Source: Thioalkalivibrio sp. ALJ24
GTDB taxonomy: Bacteria; Pseudomonadota; Gammaproteobacteria; Ectothiorhodospirales; Ectothiorhodospiraceae
Length of the DNA: 64,000 nucleotides
Direction: 5' to 3'
NCBI RefSeq assembly: GCF_000377785.1
Contig: NZ_KB898727.1
Coordinates: forward strand, 124,001-188,000
The notes under the pieces are model-generated. The model was not told the origin of the DNA. It made no database searches and was given only the letters and a program-made list of their open reading frames with translations. Of this stretch, positions 44,288-54,259 are shown in pieces (position 1 is the first letter of the stretch; each line of letters opens with the position of its first letter). A program made the translations under genes and the position numbers.

Positions 44288-45346
44288 TCAGTCCAGGCGG
44301 TTTCGCAGGCCGGTTGTGGACGTGAAGACCTGGTAGAGCCGACGGTCGTCTGCCGTCCATGTGCCGCCATCGACCGCGAGTTCCTGCGGCGCATCCACCA
44401 CGTTCTCGGTGTCGGCACTTTTCGCAATCAGGATGATGCGGATGGCCCGCACGTCTTCCCAGTCGCTGACATTATCCGCAGTCACGAATTGGTTGACCCG
44501 TCGGTCGTCACTTGTATCTACCCCATAGCGAACCCGAAAGTCCTCGACGCCGGTCACCAGCTCTTCGTCGCGCGCAGTCCCCAGGCCAAAATCGAGGCGT
44601 CGCAGGGCTTTCTGGCCCGTGGAGTCGCTCCTGCCCACGTAGTAGAGCCGGGACTCGAAGCGGAACAGTTCCGCATTCTCGTCAAATTGTTTGGAAAGGT
44701 CATTCAGGCCCGGGTTGAGATTGCCGGGGTCCATTGCAGCGGCGCCTCTGGTGATCGTATTGGCATTCGAGTTGGCTGTATTCTGGAAAACATCACAGGC
44801 TTCGGCGTCACTGATTACCACAAGCTGTTCGCGAGCAACCCCGCTGGGACCATCGAGGTTCACCGTAGCTGCATTGGCGGGTGTATTCCCGCTGGGAGAA
44901 ACGTCCATGCTGGAAGCTTTTTTCAACAGCAGGACGTCCGTTCCGCCAACGTAGTTGATCATGTCATCTGAATACTCGCCTGGTGGTTCCTGATGCCAGC
45001 CCATCAAGGCACCTGTCCCGAAGTCGTGGATCTGATCGTCATACTCAGAGTCACTCGAATCGAGTAGAGAATTGATCTCTGCTCCGGGCATGCAGGCGCC
45101 GCGCAGCCCGGTCTGACGGATGTCGCGGGCGAGGATTTCGGTCGCGAAACGCCCGGTCTCCTGGACCTTGCTCATGGCCTCCTGAGTTCGGTACGTCTGG
45201 CTGGTTCCAATGAATACGCTGATCACGGCGCCGATCAGGAGAATGCCGAGCACGAGGGCGATCATCAGTTCCACGAGCGTCAGGCCACGGATGGTGCGTG
45301 GCGATACCGCGCTATCACTGTTGGGAAGGTGTGTGGGCATGGTCAC
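44288..45346 (-). CDS. pilW: Type IV minor pilin PilW
   Basis: 352 residues, prepilin leader ending IRG, then LTLVELMIALVLGILLIGAV with Leu at +1 and Glu at +5. Downstream SQTYRTQEAMSKVQETGRFATEI and the later RAIRIILIAKSAD segment are typical of the large minor pilin PilW. Its ATG overlaps the pilV stop by 4 bp. Part of the tip complex that primes assembly and, with PilY1, caps the pilus. Confidence 0.92.
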   Translation of the reverse strand: MTMPTHLPNSDSAVSPRTIRGLTLVELMIALVLGILLIGAVISVFIGTSQTYRTQEAMSKVQETGRFATEILARDIRQTGLRGACMPGAEINSLLDSSDSEYDDQIHDFGTGALMGWHQEPPGEYSDDMINYVGGTDVLLLKKASSMDVSPSGNTPANAATVNLDGPSGVAREQLVVISDAEACDVFQNTANSNANTITRGAAAMDPGNLNPGLNDLSKQFDENAELFRFESRLYYVGRSDSTGQKALRRLDFGLGTARDEELVTGVEDFRVRYGVDTSDDRRVNQFVTADNVSDWEDVRAIRIILIAKSADTENVVDAPQELAVDGGTWTADDRRLYQVFTSTTGLRNRLD

Positions 45347-45822
45347 AGGCGCGTCCTGATTCTGAAGGTTTCGGGCGATTCCTCGCCTCGGGTGTCATCC
45401 CAGGAGATGGCGATAGTAACGATGCCGGTATTCGAGTCCGTGTCGATGCGCCCCGATGGATCCGGGAGCGTGTTGTCGACATCCGTCATCCAGCGGTTGA
45501 GTTCCACGCGTACGAACGCATCTCCGGTCTCGACCGCCGGAGGACTCTCATACAGCCCGTCATAGTCCTGATCCAACGCTGCCTCGCGGTCGACTCGCAT
45601 TACGTCGAGGATGTCGTAAGCGAGGATCGTGGCTTGCGCGCGCATGTATGCGCTCTGGTTCGCCTTCAGCGCATTACCCTGCAGACTTGCCAGGCCAATG
45701 AGACCGATGGACAGCACCAGTACGGTCACCAGTATCTCGATCAGGGTGACACCAAGCTGCGGGGAACGGCCAGGACCGATGGTGGTCCGGTTTGCCCGAT
45801 TCATGAAGCGCGTTTCACGCAC
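45343..45822 (-). CDS. pilV: Type IV minor pilin PilV
   Basis: 159 residues with a leader ending QLG and VTLIEILVTVLVLSIGLIGLA (Val at +1, Glu at +5), followed by the PilV signature ASLQGNALKANQSAYMRAQA and YDILDVMRVDREAAL. A second ATG at 45804 gives a shorter leader. Translationally coupled to pilW. Confidence 0.92.
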   Translation of the reverse strand: MRETRFMNRANRTTIGPGRSPQLGVTLIEILVTVLVLSIGLIGLASLQGNALKANQSAYMRAQATILAYDILDVMRVDREAALDQDYDGLYESPPAVETGDAFVRVELNRWMTDVDNTLPDPSGRIDTDSNTGIVTIAISWDDTRGEESPETFRIRTRL

Positions 45823-45849
45823 GACGACTCCTCCTTCGAATTCGCTCGT

Positions 45850-46353
45850 TCATGGGCAATTCGTGCGCTCCACGCTGACACGCCCCCCCCGAGAGACTTT
45901 CAGGGTTCGAGCCCGCTCACCCGAGCAGTTCTCGGCATGGACCTCAAACTCGACCTCCGAGGAGGCACTAGACCCCGGTTCCTCGTAGCGCGAGCCAAGG
46001 GCATCAAACGGAACGGACTCGATGCCGCTGGCGTCAATCACCGAAGTTGCATGGGGAGCGTCCCAGATGCGAAGCACATCGTCGCCCGTTGCGTTACACC
46101 CGGAGCCGAGCTCGACTCGCCAGCCCTCTTCCCAATTGTCCGAGCTATCTGCACATACCGTGACGACCTCGCCACGCCGAACCGCTTCACTCCTCGCCAG
46201 ATTGATCGCCGTTGTCAGCTCATTGGCTAGCGTCGTGGCCCGGTTGTTCTGCACAAGCGCCTGAAACCCCGGAACGGCCAGAGTCAGCACGATCGCGAGC
46301 ACCGCGATGGTGACCATCAGTTCCACGAGGGTGAATCCAGAGGTTCGGGTCAT
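45850..46353 (-). CDS. GspH/FimT-family pseudopilin, second copy
   Basis: 167 residues, leader TRTSG then FTLVELMVTIAVLAIVLTLA with Glu at +5; next the FimT/GspH pattern VPGFQALVQNNRATTLANEL and INLARSEAVRRGEVVTVCAD. The globular part has paired Cys (SGCNAT; VHAENCSG and ERTNC). It is a second FimT-like minor pilin next to that at 46507-47061. The start chosen leaves a 6-residue leader; the frame extends to 46434 without a better ribosome site. Confidence 0.88.
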   Translation of the reverse strand: MTRTSGFTLVELMVTIAVLAIVLTLAVPGFQALVQNNRATTLANELTTAINLARSEAVRRGEVVTVCADSSDNWEEGWRVELGSGCNATGDDVLRIWDAPHATSVIDASGIESVPFDALGSRYEEPGSSASSEVEFEVHAENCSGERARTLKVSRGGRVSVERTNCP

Positions 46354-46506
46354 GGCGCGCCAGTCTTTGCGGAGTTTTCTTTGATCCGAGTGTTGAGCAT
46401 GACGCTCGCCTGCTGCAAGGTTCGGTCGCACCAACGGTCAGATTTGTTACGCGAACGGTCGCTCGGCGACCACTGGACCCCCCCCCAAATGAATGCCCCG
46501 AACTTT

Positions 46507-47061
46507 CTACGGCTCCTGATCACAATGAGTGTCTGAGGTACGTGGACGCCCAGAGCTGCTGATGACGATAGTGCGGCCTTCGTTCGATCCCGCGCAGATC
46601 GAGATGGTGCCCATCAGCAGAGCCCCCGAGAGGCGTTCGGATTGGCCGATCGCGTTGTACGAGATGTACCGACTGACCGGTTGGTTACCGGTCACAGTCA
46701 CGCTGGGATCGGTCCACGCAGTGCCTACTCGCAAGATGCTGTCTGGACCGGATGGCTGCCCGGAGCGCGCCGGGTTGGCGTAGAGGAGCCAGCCACCATC
46801 CCAGTCCGCACCGCTGGTGCAAGTCGCGCCATCGGCGGAGGCGCAGAGGCTAACCATCGTGCCTCGCCGAATGGCCTCGCTGCGAACCATGTGCAGCGTG
46901 GTCAGGAATTGATTGGTTGTTGCAGTCAGGCGGGCCTGTTCAACGAGATTTCCGAACGCGGGCGCCCCCAGCTTCAGTAGGGCCGAAATCATCAGCAGCG
47001 TAAACAGCAGTTCGATGAGGGTCAGCCCGCGGGTCCGCGAGCGGCATGCGATTGGGTTCAC
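46507..47061 (-). CDS. fimT: GspH/FimT-family pseudopilin, first copy
   Basis: 184 residues, first gene of the minor-pilin operon. Leader ending RTRG, then LTLIELLFTLLMISALLKLG, with Leu at +1, Glu at +5 and an unusual Lys inside the membrane helix. FLTTLHMVRSEAIRRGTMVSLCAS is the FimT/GspH block. Cys pairs in CASADGATC and near the C-terminus suggest a disulfide-stabilised head. GGAGG lies 6 bases before the ATG. Confidence 0.87.
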   Translation of the reverse strand: MNPIACRSRTRGLTLIELLFTLLMISALLKLGAPAFGNLVEQARLTATTNQFLTTLHMVRSEAIRRGTMVSLCASADGATCTSGADWDGGWLLYANPARSGQPSGPDSILRVGTAWTDPSVTVTGNQPVSRYISYNAIGQSERLSGALLMGTISICAGSNEGRTIVISSSGRPRTSDTHCDQEP

Positions 47062-47225
47062 GTCGGCTCCTCCCTGAGTCCGGACATGGTTGCGGGCGGC
47101 CGGGCCGCCATGGGTGGCAAGCTAGCGCGCCTCATGCTCCGCCACAACCCCTTGCGAGAGAAACGGGAACCCGATGCAGGGCCGGTTGCCTTATGGTGTG
47201 GGCCATGACGCGACCCGGAGGAAGG

Positions 47226-48092
47226 ATGGCAAAGAACGTTCAGCGAATGGATCAGGCGGGTCTGCTGGACCTGCAGCGCAGCGCGGCACGCTCGGCCGGG
47301 GTGGACATCGCGTTCCGCGACAGCGCCCGTTCGGGCGTGCCCACGCCGGAGCTGGTGGTGATCCCGCCGGGGGAACTGGAGATCGGCTCCGATGCCACGG
47401 AGTTCGGGCGCCAGGAGCACGAGGGCCCGCGGCGGCTGGTGACGCTGGAGCGGCCGTTCGCGCTGGGCCGCTTTACGGTCACGCTCGAGGAATGGCGGGC
47501 CTTCGAGGAGGCTACGGACCATGAGCGGTGGGACTGGCTCGTGCGGCCGAAGACGCCACGCACGCCGATGTTCAACATCAAACCGGCGGGGGTGCGCAAG
47601 TATCTGGAGTGGCTGAGCGAGGAGACCGGGCAGCGTTACCGCCTGCCGACCGAGGCCGAGTGGGAGCATGCCTGCCGCGCGGGGACGACCACGCCGTTCG
47701 CGTTCGGCGAGGTGGTGGGCTGCCGCGACGTGCATTTCAATTCGCTGTTCCCGTACGAGGAGCGGCGCCAGCGGCGCAAGTGGTACATCCCGGCGTGCTT
47801 TCCGCTGAACCGGCCGCTGGAGGTGGGCAGTTTCCAGCCGAACCTGTGGGGGCTGTACGACATGCACGGGAACGTGCAGGAGTTCACGGCGACGCCCTGG
47901 CACGACAACCACGCGAGCCTGCCGCGCGACGGGGTCTACGGGCCGGAGCCGGACAACGAGTGGCTGGTGACCAAGGGCGGCTCGTGGTTCGACCCGGCGG
48001 TACTCACGCGCAGCGCCGCCCGCCGGCGCCGCAACGCGGACGAGATGGACACCAACCTGGGATTTCGCGTGCTGCGGGAGCTGGAGGGCTGA
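47226..48092 (+). CDS. SUMF1/FGE-fold protein lacking the catalytic cysteines
   Basis: 288 residues with the formylglycine-generating-enzyme (SUMF1) fold: LVVIPPGELEIGSD start, RFTVTLEEWRAFEEATDHER, YRLPTEAEWEHACRAGTTTP near residue 140, GLYDMHGNVQEFTATPWHD near 215, KGGSWFDPAVLTRSAARRRR and NLGFRVLRELEG at the end. The Cys pair that oxidises sulfatases in true FGE is absent in the last core block, and no sulfatase gene is nearby. It therefore more likely acts as a binding domain or another oxygenase-related member. No signal peptide. GGAGG is 4 bases before the ATG. Confidence 0.85.
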   Translation: MAKNVQRMDQAGLLDLQRSAARSAGVDIAFRDSARSGVPTPELVVIPPGELEIGSDATEFGRQEHEGPRRLVTLERPFALGRFTVTLEEWRAFEEATDHERWDWLVRPKTPRTPMFNIKPAGVRKYLEWLSEETGQRYRLPTEAEWEHACRAGTTTPFAFGEVVGCRDVHFNSLFPYEERRQRRKWYIPACFPLNRPLEVGSFQPNLWGLYDMHGNVQEFTATPWHDNHASLPRDGVYGPEPDNEWLVTKGGSWFDPAVLTRSAARRRRNADEMDTNLGFRVLRELEG

Positions 48093-48131
48093 AGCCCTGC
48101 TGCTTCGCGCCCCTGACCCCGATCAGGACCA

Positions 48132-48674
48132 TCAGAGCCAGCGGGCGAGCCAGAGCCGGAAGCGCAGTTCCAGCGGCGGGGCGTAGCCCTGCTTGCGGAA
48201 GACGACGTCGCCGTCGGTGTTGATGATGAAGCTGGCGGGGACGCCCTGGACACCGTAGCGCGCGGCGATCCGGCCCTGCGGGTCGTTGACGGTGGTCAGT
48301 TCACGCTCGCGTTCGTTGAGGTGCGCGATGACCTCTTCGCGCTCGCCGGACTGCATGGCGACGGTCAGTACCGGATGGCTGTCCGACAGGCGTACGATCT
48401 CGCCTTCCTCCAGCCGGCAGATGGCGCACCAGCTGGCCCAGAAATGCAACAGCACGGGTTCGTCGCCCACGTAGTCGGCGAGGGCCACGGGCGAGCCGTC
48501 GAGCAGTTCGGCCTCGAACTCGGGCGCCGGGCCTTCCACCATGTCGCGGGCCATCCAGGCGCGCACCAGCAGGAAGATGGCCAGCGCGATGGCGATCTGG
48601 ATGCCCCAGCCGAGCGCACGGCGGCGCGCGGTGGGCTTCGGGCGTTTGGGTTTGTCGGGCTGGGTATCGGTCAA
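48132..48674 (-). CDS. Membrane-anchored thioredoxin-fold protein (TlpA/DsbE-like)
   Basis: 180 residues. A basic cytoplasmic tail ([12 protein letters not shown]) and one membrane helix (about residues 20-38, [16 protein letters not shown]) place a thioredoxin domain in the periplasm. The redox motif WASWCAIC lies near residue 85, with cis-Pro in [14 protein letters not shown] near 148. The WCxxC form and topology are like the ScsD/TlpA/DsbE reductants. Translation must begin at a TTG that overlaps the stop of the upstream gene (TTGA), since no ATG or GTG fits. Confidence 0.85.
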   Translation of the reverse strand: MTDTQPDKPKRPKPTARRRALGWGIQIAIALAIFLLVRAWMARDMVEGPAPEFEAELLDGSPVALADYVGDEPVLLHFWASWCAICRLEEGEIVRLSDSHPVLTVAMQSGEREEVIAHLNERERELTTVNDPQGRIAARYGVQGVPASFIINTDGDVVFRKQGYAPPLELRFRLWLARWL

Positions 48675-49102
48675 CGGATCATCTCGGCCTGGCCGGGTCG
48701 GGCACGGGTGCCGCGCTGCTTGGGGCCCTTGCGCACGGCAATGCGTACCAGTTCGTCCTCGTCGTCCATCAGTTGTTCCCGCTGGTCTTCGCTCAGCAGC
48801 GGGTTGCGGGCCACGAAGTAGCGCAGGTTGGGGTCGCGGTCGTTCACGCAGGCGGCCACCTGCTCCGGGGTGAGGTCGGGCCGCTTGGCGCAGTTCAGGC
48901 GCACGGTCTGGTTGGGGTCCGCCAGCAACAGCGCGATTTCCTCGGGCTGCAGATCGAGACGGCGGGAGAAATACGCCTTGACCTGGGCATGCTGGTCGCG
49001 CACCAGAAACGGGCGCCAGCACGGGTCGAGGTCGGCAGCCAGCGCCATCTCCATGCGCTGGTCGAAGGACAATTGTCGGTACTGTTGCTCAAGCTCGGTC
49101 AT
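48671..49102 (-). CDS. LRV-repeat (leucine-rich repeat variant) protein
   Basis: 143 residues. After a helical start ([20 protein letters not shown]) comes a series of about 24-residue units: [20 protein letters not shown], then [20 protein letters not shown], then [15 protein letters not shown]. This is the DPxxxVRxxxAxRPDLT pattern of the LRV family of solenoid repeats. In Azotobacter LRV a 4Fe-4S cluster is carried by N-terminal Cys; here only scattered Cys are present and no such motif is seen. It is coupled to the thioredoxin gene and divergent from nadA. Confidence 0.75.
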   Translation of the reverse strand: MTELEQQYRQLSFDQRMEMALAADLDPCWRPFLVRDQHAQVKAYFSRRLDLQPEEIALLLADPNQTVRLNCAKRPDLTPEQVAACVNDRDPNLRYFVARNPLLSEDQREQLMDDEDELVRIAVRKGPKQRGTRARPGQAEMIR

Positions 49103-49174
49103 GACAGGGCCGGAACGACACCGGAAAGGGGCCTGTCGTATTATAAGCAGACTGTACTGACGGCGAGGATTCCC

Positions 49175-50257
49175 ATGACCGCACCGGTGGCCGACAAACC
49201 GCTGTTTCACGTGCCGTCCACGGCGCACGTGACCGCGGGACTGCACCATCTCGGCGAGACCGAGCGCGCGGAGCTGGTGGAACGCATCAAGCGCCTGCTG
49301 CGCGAGCGCGACGCGGTGCTGGTGGCGCATTATTACGTGGACGAATCCCTGCAGCGCCTGGCCGACGAGACCGGTGGCTGCGTGGCGGATTCGCTGGAGA
49401 TGGCGCGCTTCGGCAAGGACCATCCGGCGAGCACTCTGGTGGTGGCCGGGGTGCGTTTCATGGGCGAGACGGCCAAGATCCTCAGCCCGGAAAAACGCGT
49501 GCTGATGCCCACGCTGGAGGCCGAGTGCTCGCTGGACCTGGGCTGCCCGGCCGACGAGTTCGCGAAGTTCCGCGCGCAGCACCCGGACCATACCGTGGTG
49601 GTGTATTCGAACACCTCGGTGGACGTGAAGGCACAGGCGGACTACGTGGTCACCTCCAGCATCGCGGTGCCACTGGTGGAGCACCTGCGCGACCAGGGGA
49701 AGAAGGTCCTGTGGGCGCCCGACAAGCACCTGGGCGACTACATCCGCCGCACCACCGGCGCCGATATGGTGCTGTGGGACGGCTCCTGCGTGGTGCACGA
49801 CGAGTTCCGCTCGTGGGCGCTGGAAGACCTGCGCAGCCGCCATCCGGACGCGGCCGTGCTGGTGCACCCGGAGTCGCCGCGCGAGGTGATCCATCAGGCC
49901 GACGTGGTGGGCTCCACCAGCCAGCTGATCGCCGCGGTGAAGGACCGCGACGAGCCGGAGTTCATCGTGGCGACCGACAAGGGCATCTTCTACAAGATGC
50001 GCGAGGCGGCCCCGGACAAGACCCTGATCGAGGCCCCCACCGGCGGCGAGAGCGCGACCTGCACCAGCTGCGCCCACTGCCCGTGGATGGCGATGAACGA
50101 TCTGGTCTCGCTGGCCAATACGCTGGAAGACACCGCCGAACCGGCCACCAACGAGATCTTCATCGACGAGGACGCCCGCCTGAAGGCCCTGACCGCGACG
50201 CAGCGCATGCTCGACTTCGCCGCCGAGCACCGCAAGGCCACCGCCGGCGACGCCTGA
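49175..50257 (+). CDS. nadA: Quinolinate synthase A
   Basis: 4Fe-4S enzyme condensing iminoaspartate with dihydroxyacetone phosphate to quinolinate in NAD synthesis. The 360-residue product has [20 protein letters not shown] near residue 45, [12 protein letters not shown] near 89 and the three cluster Cys: in [10 protein letters not shown] near 111, [10 protein letters not shown] near 200, and the final [10 protein letters not shown] near 297. The frame upstream to 48773 runs antisense over the LRV gene and is not used. GGCGAGG precedes the ATG. Confidence 0.95.
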   Translation: MTAPVADKPLFHVPSTAHVTAGLHHLGETERAELVERIKRLLRERDAVLVAHYYVDESLQRLADETGGCVADSLEMARFGKDHPASTLVVAGVRFMGETAKILSPEKRVLMPTLEAECSLDLGCPADEFAKFRAQHPDHTVVVYSNTSVDVKAQADYVVTSSIAVPLVEHLRDQGKKVLWAPDKHLGDYIRRTTGADMVLWDGSCVVHDEFRSWALEDLRSRHPDAAVLVHPESPREVIHQADVVGSTSQLIAAVKDRDEPEFIVATDKGIFYKMREAAPDKTLIEAPTGGESATCTSCAHCPWMAMNDLVSLANTLEDTAEPATNEIFIDEDARLKALTATQRMLDFAAEHRKATAGDA

Positions 50258-50270
50258 CCGGGAATTCGGG

Positions 50271-50621
50271 ATGATACCGCCTCATGCGACCGATACAACG
50301 CTTGCGGGACGCCCCCCCGCATCATCACCGCTCGAGCGTGACCGCGTCCTGGCGACACTTCGGGCGCATCGCGCCATACTGATCCGCGAGTTTGGCGTAC
50401 GAGAGCTCGCGCTGTTTGGCTCGCTCGCCCGAAACGAAGCCGCCCATGAAAGCGACATCGACATCCTCGTCGATTTCCCCGACCCAGCCTCAGCACAACA
50501 GTATTTCGGGCTGCAGTTCTACCTCGAGGACCTGCTCGGACGCCCCGTAGACCTGGTAACCGAGCGAGCCCTGCGCCCCGAACTACGGCCGTATGTGGAA
50601 CGCGAGGCCATTCATGTCTGA
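50271..50621 (+). CDS. Minimal nucleotidyltransferase (MNT/MntA-like antitoxin)
   Basis: 116 residues with the MNT polymerase-beta core: LALFGSLARNEAAHESDIDILVDF carries GSxxRxE and the DxD metal site near residues 50-65, then VDLVTERALRPELRPYVERE. Such proteins usually pair with a HEPN toxin and silence it by AMPylation. No full HEPN gene is present; only a 24-codon frame starts inside its 3' end (50614). It is therefore an orphan or what remains of a module. A 13-bp gap separates it from nadA. Confidence 0.82.
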   Translation: MIPPHATDTTLAGRPPASSPLERDRVLATLRAHRAILIREFGVRELALFGSLARNEAAHESDIDILVDFPDPASAQQYFGLQFYLEDLLGRPVDLVTERALRPELRPYVEREAIHV

Positions 50622-50674
50622 ATCGTCACCCTCTCGGGCATGGCATCCCGTGATTGGGCTTGAGCAATTCCCCG

Positions 50675-50881
50675 TCAGCGATCGTTGAGCCAGGCGGCCC
50701 ACTGGGAGTGGGTGGAGGCGTCCACGCCGTCGGCCTTCGCTGCCTGCTGCAGGTGGGCCTGCAGATCTTCCATCAGTTGCGAGTCCATCAGCTCCGGCTG
50801 CAGGGTCAGCTGGGCATGCAGCGTGGTGTACACCAGCTTCAGCTCGCTCAGGGCATACTGCGACCAGTCGAATTCGGCCAT
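50675..50881 (-). CDS. Small conserved-looking protein of unknown function
   Basis: 68 residues: FDWSQYALSELKLVYTTLHA, LMDSQLMEDLQAHLQQAAKA and HSQWAAWLNDR, nearly all helical and soluble. GGAG lies 10 bases before the ATG. The longer frame to 51502 lies antisense to the next gene and is not used. No family can be named with confidence. Confidence 0.7.
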   Translation of the reverse strand: MAEFDWSQYALSELKLVYTTLHAQLTLQPELMDSQLMEDLQAHLQQAAKADGVDASTHSQWAAWLNDR

Positions 50882-50966
50882 CAGAGGTTCTCCGCGATGA
50901 ATGATGATCCCGGCATCCTGCGGCCCTGCGCGGGCCGTCGCCAAATGAACCTGCAGGGGCGCGGAG

Positions 50967-51362
50967 ATGTTTAAGCGCCGGGCGCACCTACTGGTGGCCG
51001 CCGCCGGGAACGACGGCCGCGCCGCCCGCGTAGCCGAGCTGGCCGAGCTGGCCGAGCAGGACGGGGACGTGGCCGAGTGGCTGGAGGTTCGCCCGCGCCC
51101 GGCCATGGGCGAACTCGCGCGCGAGGACCTGGAGTGGGCGGACCTGCTGGTGGCGGTGGACGCCGAGGCCGCGAAGGACATGCCGGCCGGTCGCCCGCCC
51201 GGCTGCCGCCCGAAATACTGGCAACTCCCGCCGGCCAGCGTGCTGCAGGACGACCCGGCCACGTTCGACGAAGCCACCCACTCGGCACTCGCCTGCATGG
51301 CCGGAGGCATGCGCATGCTCGCCCGCATGGACGCCGAAGACCAGCCCGACCCCTCTTCCTGA
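50967..51362 (+). CDS. Degenerate low-molecular-weight phosphatase-like protein
   Basis: 131 residues. LLVAAAGNDGRAARVAELAE at residues 8-27 lines up with the LMW-PTP loop (VCxGNxCRS...AE), and WADLLVAVDAEAAKDMPAG, then RPKYWQLPPA, matches the family's ADLVxxMDxxx...W.LPD region. The nucleophilic Cys of CX5R is Ala and the second Cys is Gly, while the Arg stays, so a phosphatase or arsenate reductase reaction is not expected. It may be a binding protein or decayed gene. The reading frame is intact. Confidence 0.6.
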   Translation: MFKRRAHLLVAAAGNDGRAARVAELAELAEQDGDVAEWLEVRPRPAMGELAREDLEWADLLVAVDAEAAKDMPAGRPPGCRPKYWQLPPASVLQDDPATFDEATHSALACMAGGMRMLARMDAEDQPDPSS

Positions 51363-51401
51363 CCCCCTCGCACCCGGCGGGCGCCGGGGCGGAGACGGGC
51401 G

Positions 51402-53225
<1,824 letters not shown>

Positions 53226-53298
53226 GAAATACGAACTCTGGGTACTGGCAAAAGGGCCGTCACTATACAGATTTATACTGAGTAGTGCTTGGCTTTCG

Positions 53299-53327
53299 TT
53301 GTCGCGACAGCGTCCCTCACATAGACT
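53299..53327 (+). promoter_or_regulatory. Candidate sigma-70 promoter of the phd/vapC pair
   Basis: TTGTCG (4 of 6) and TAGACT (4 of 6) are 17 bp apart, 32 bp before the antitoxin ATG, in the gap between it and divergent typA. Confidence 0.4.
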
Positions 53328-53358
53328 AACCAGATGACCAGGTTGTACAGGTGCCTTG

Positions 53359-53589
53359 ATGACCACCACCGTGAACGTGCATGAAGCGAAAACTCATTTA
53401 TCGCGTCTGCTGAAAAGGGCACACGACGGCGAGGAGATCATCCTGTCGCGCGCCGGGCGCCCCTATGCACGGCTGGTCCCGCTGGAGGGCACACCGCAGA
53501 AACGGCAGCCCGGCAGGGTTAAGGGCCGTGTGGAGGAATCCTTCTTCGAGCCCCTGCCCGAGGAAGAACTTCGCGCATGGGAAGAGTGA
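53359..53589 (+). CDS. Phd/YefM-family antitoxin
   Basis: 76 residues. TTVNVHEAKTHLSRLLKRAHDG then EEIILSRAGRPYARLVPLEG is the classic Phd/YefM DNA-binding fold, followed by a charged C-terminus (EESFFEPLPEEELRAWEE) that would wrap the toxin. It overlaps the downstream PIN gene. The TTG one codon earlier is a less likely start. Confidence 0.9.
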   Translation: MTTTVNVHEAKTHLSRLLKRAHDGEEIILSRAGRPYARLVPLEGTPQKRQPGRVKGRVEESFFEPLPEEELRAWEE

Positions 53590-53975
53590 TGCGAGTCCTG
53601 CTGGATACGCACGCCCTCTTGTGGTGGATGACCGACGACCCGAAGCTCTCCACCACTGCCAGAAATACCATCCAGGACGAAACACACACCGTGCTGGTGA
53701 GTGCGGCCAGCGCCTGGGAGATCGCGACCAAGTACCGCCTGGGCAAGCTCGCGATCGGAGCGGAGGTGCTCCGCGACTTCGACGAGCTGATCACCGCCGA
53801 CGGGTTCTCCCATCTGGCCGTGAATTACCGACAGGCCATCCATGCCGGGTCCTACCCGCAGGAACACCGGGACCCGTTCGACCGGGTCCTCGCAGCTCAG
53901 GCCGAACTGGAACAGGTCCCGCTGGTCACCGCAGACCCGGCCCTGCAGACATTCCCGATCCGCTGCCTCTGGTAA
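53589..53975 (+). CDS. PIN-domain toxin (VapC-like)
   Basis: 128 residues. MRVLLDTHALLWWMTDDPKL starts the PIN fold (Asp near 6), ASAWEIATKYRLGKLAIG supplies the conserved Glu near 48, HRDPFDRVLAAQAELEQVPL the Asp near 100, and VTADPALQTF the last acidic site. The DTHALLWW and HRDPFDR form belongs to the PIN group usually paired with Phd-type antitoxins. The start codon overlaps the antitoxin stop (TGATG); an ATG 12 bases earlier is possible. Confidence 0.9.
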   Translation: MRVLLDTHALLWWMTDDPKLSTTARNTIQDETHTVLVSAASAWEIATKYRLGKLAIGAEVLRDFDELITADGFSHLAVNYRQAIHAGSYPQEHRDPFDRVLAAQAELEQVPLVTADPALQTFPIRCLW

Positions 53976-53988
53976 GCGCCCGCTCCGA

Positions 53989-54258
53989 TCAGCCCGACGC
54001 CCCGCCCTGCCACGGGTCGAGCTTGTCGTCCGGCGGCGGGACCTGCAGGTGGAAGCCCTGGTCCTGCAGGTTGGCGAGGACCTTCTGCGGGTCTTCCTGC
54101 GCCAGGGTGCGGTCGGGGGTCAGCTCGAACTCCAGCGCGAATTCGAGGCTGCCCAGGGCCTTCATCAGGGTGTCGGGCAGATCGGAGAAGTCGTCCTTCT
54201 CCGGCAGATAGACATAGGTGTCGGCGCGCCGCGTGGCGCGATAGACGTAGCACTGCAT
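53989..54258 (-). CDS. YcgL-domain protein
   Basis: 89 residues with the YcgL pattern MQCYVYRATRRADTYVYLPE, DDFSDLPDTLMKALGSLEFA and DQGFHLQVPPPDDKLDPW. A conserved gammaproteobacterial family of unknown function. It lies 1 base after the speA stop on the same strand, so the two are probably cotranscribed. Confidence 0.9.
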   Translation of the reverse strand: MQCYVYRATRRADTYVYLPEKDDFSDLPDTLMKALGSLEFALEFELTPDRTLAQEDPQKVLANLQDQGFHLQVPPPDDKLDPWQGGASG

Positions 54259-54259
54259 C

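Noticed and set aside
47226-48092. Calling this gene a sulfatase-modifying formylglycine-generating enzyme
   Set aside because: The cysteines needed for the reaction are missing from the last core block and no sulfatase is nearby.
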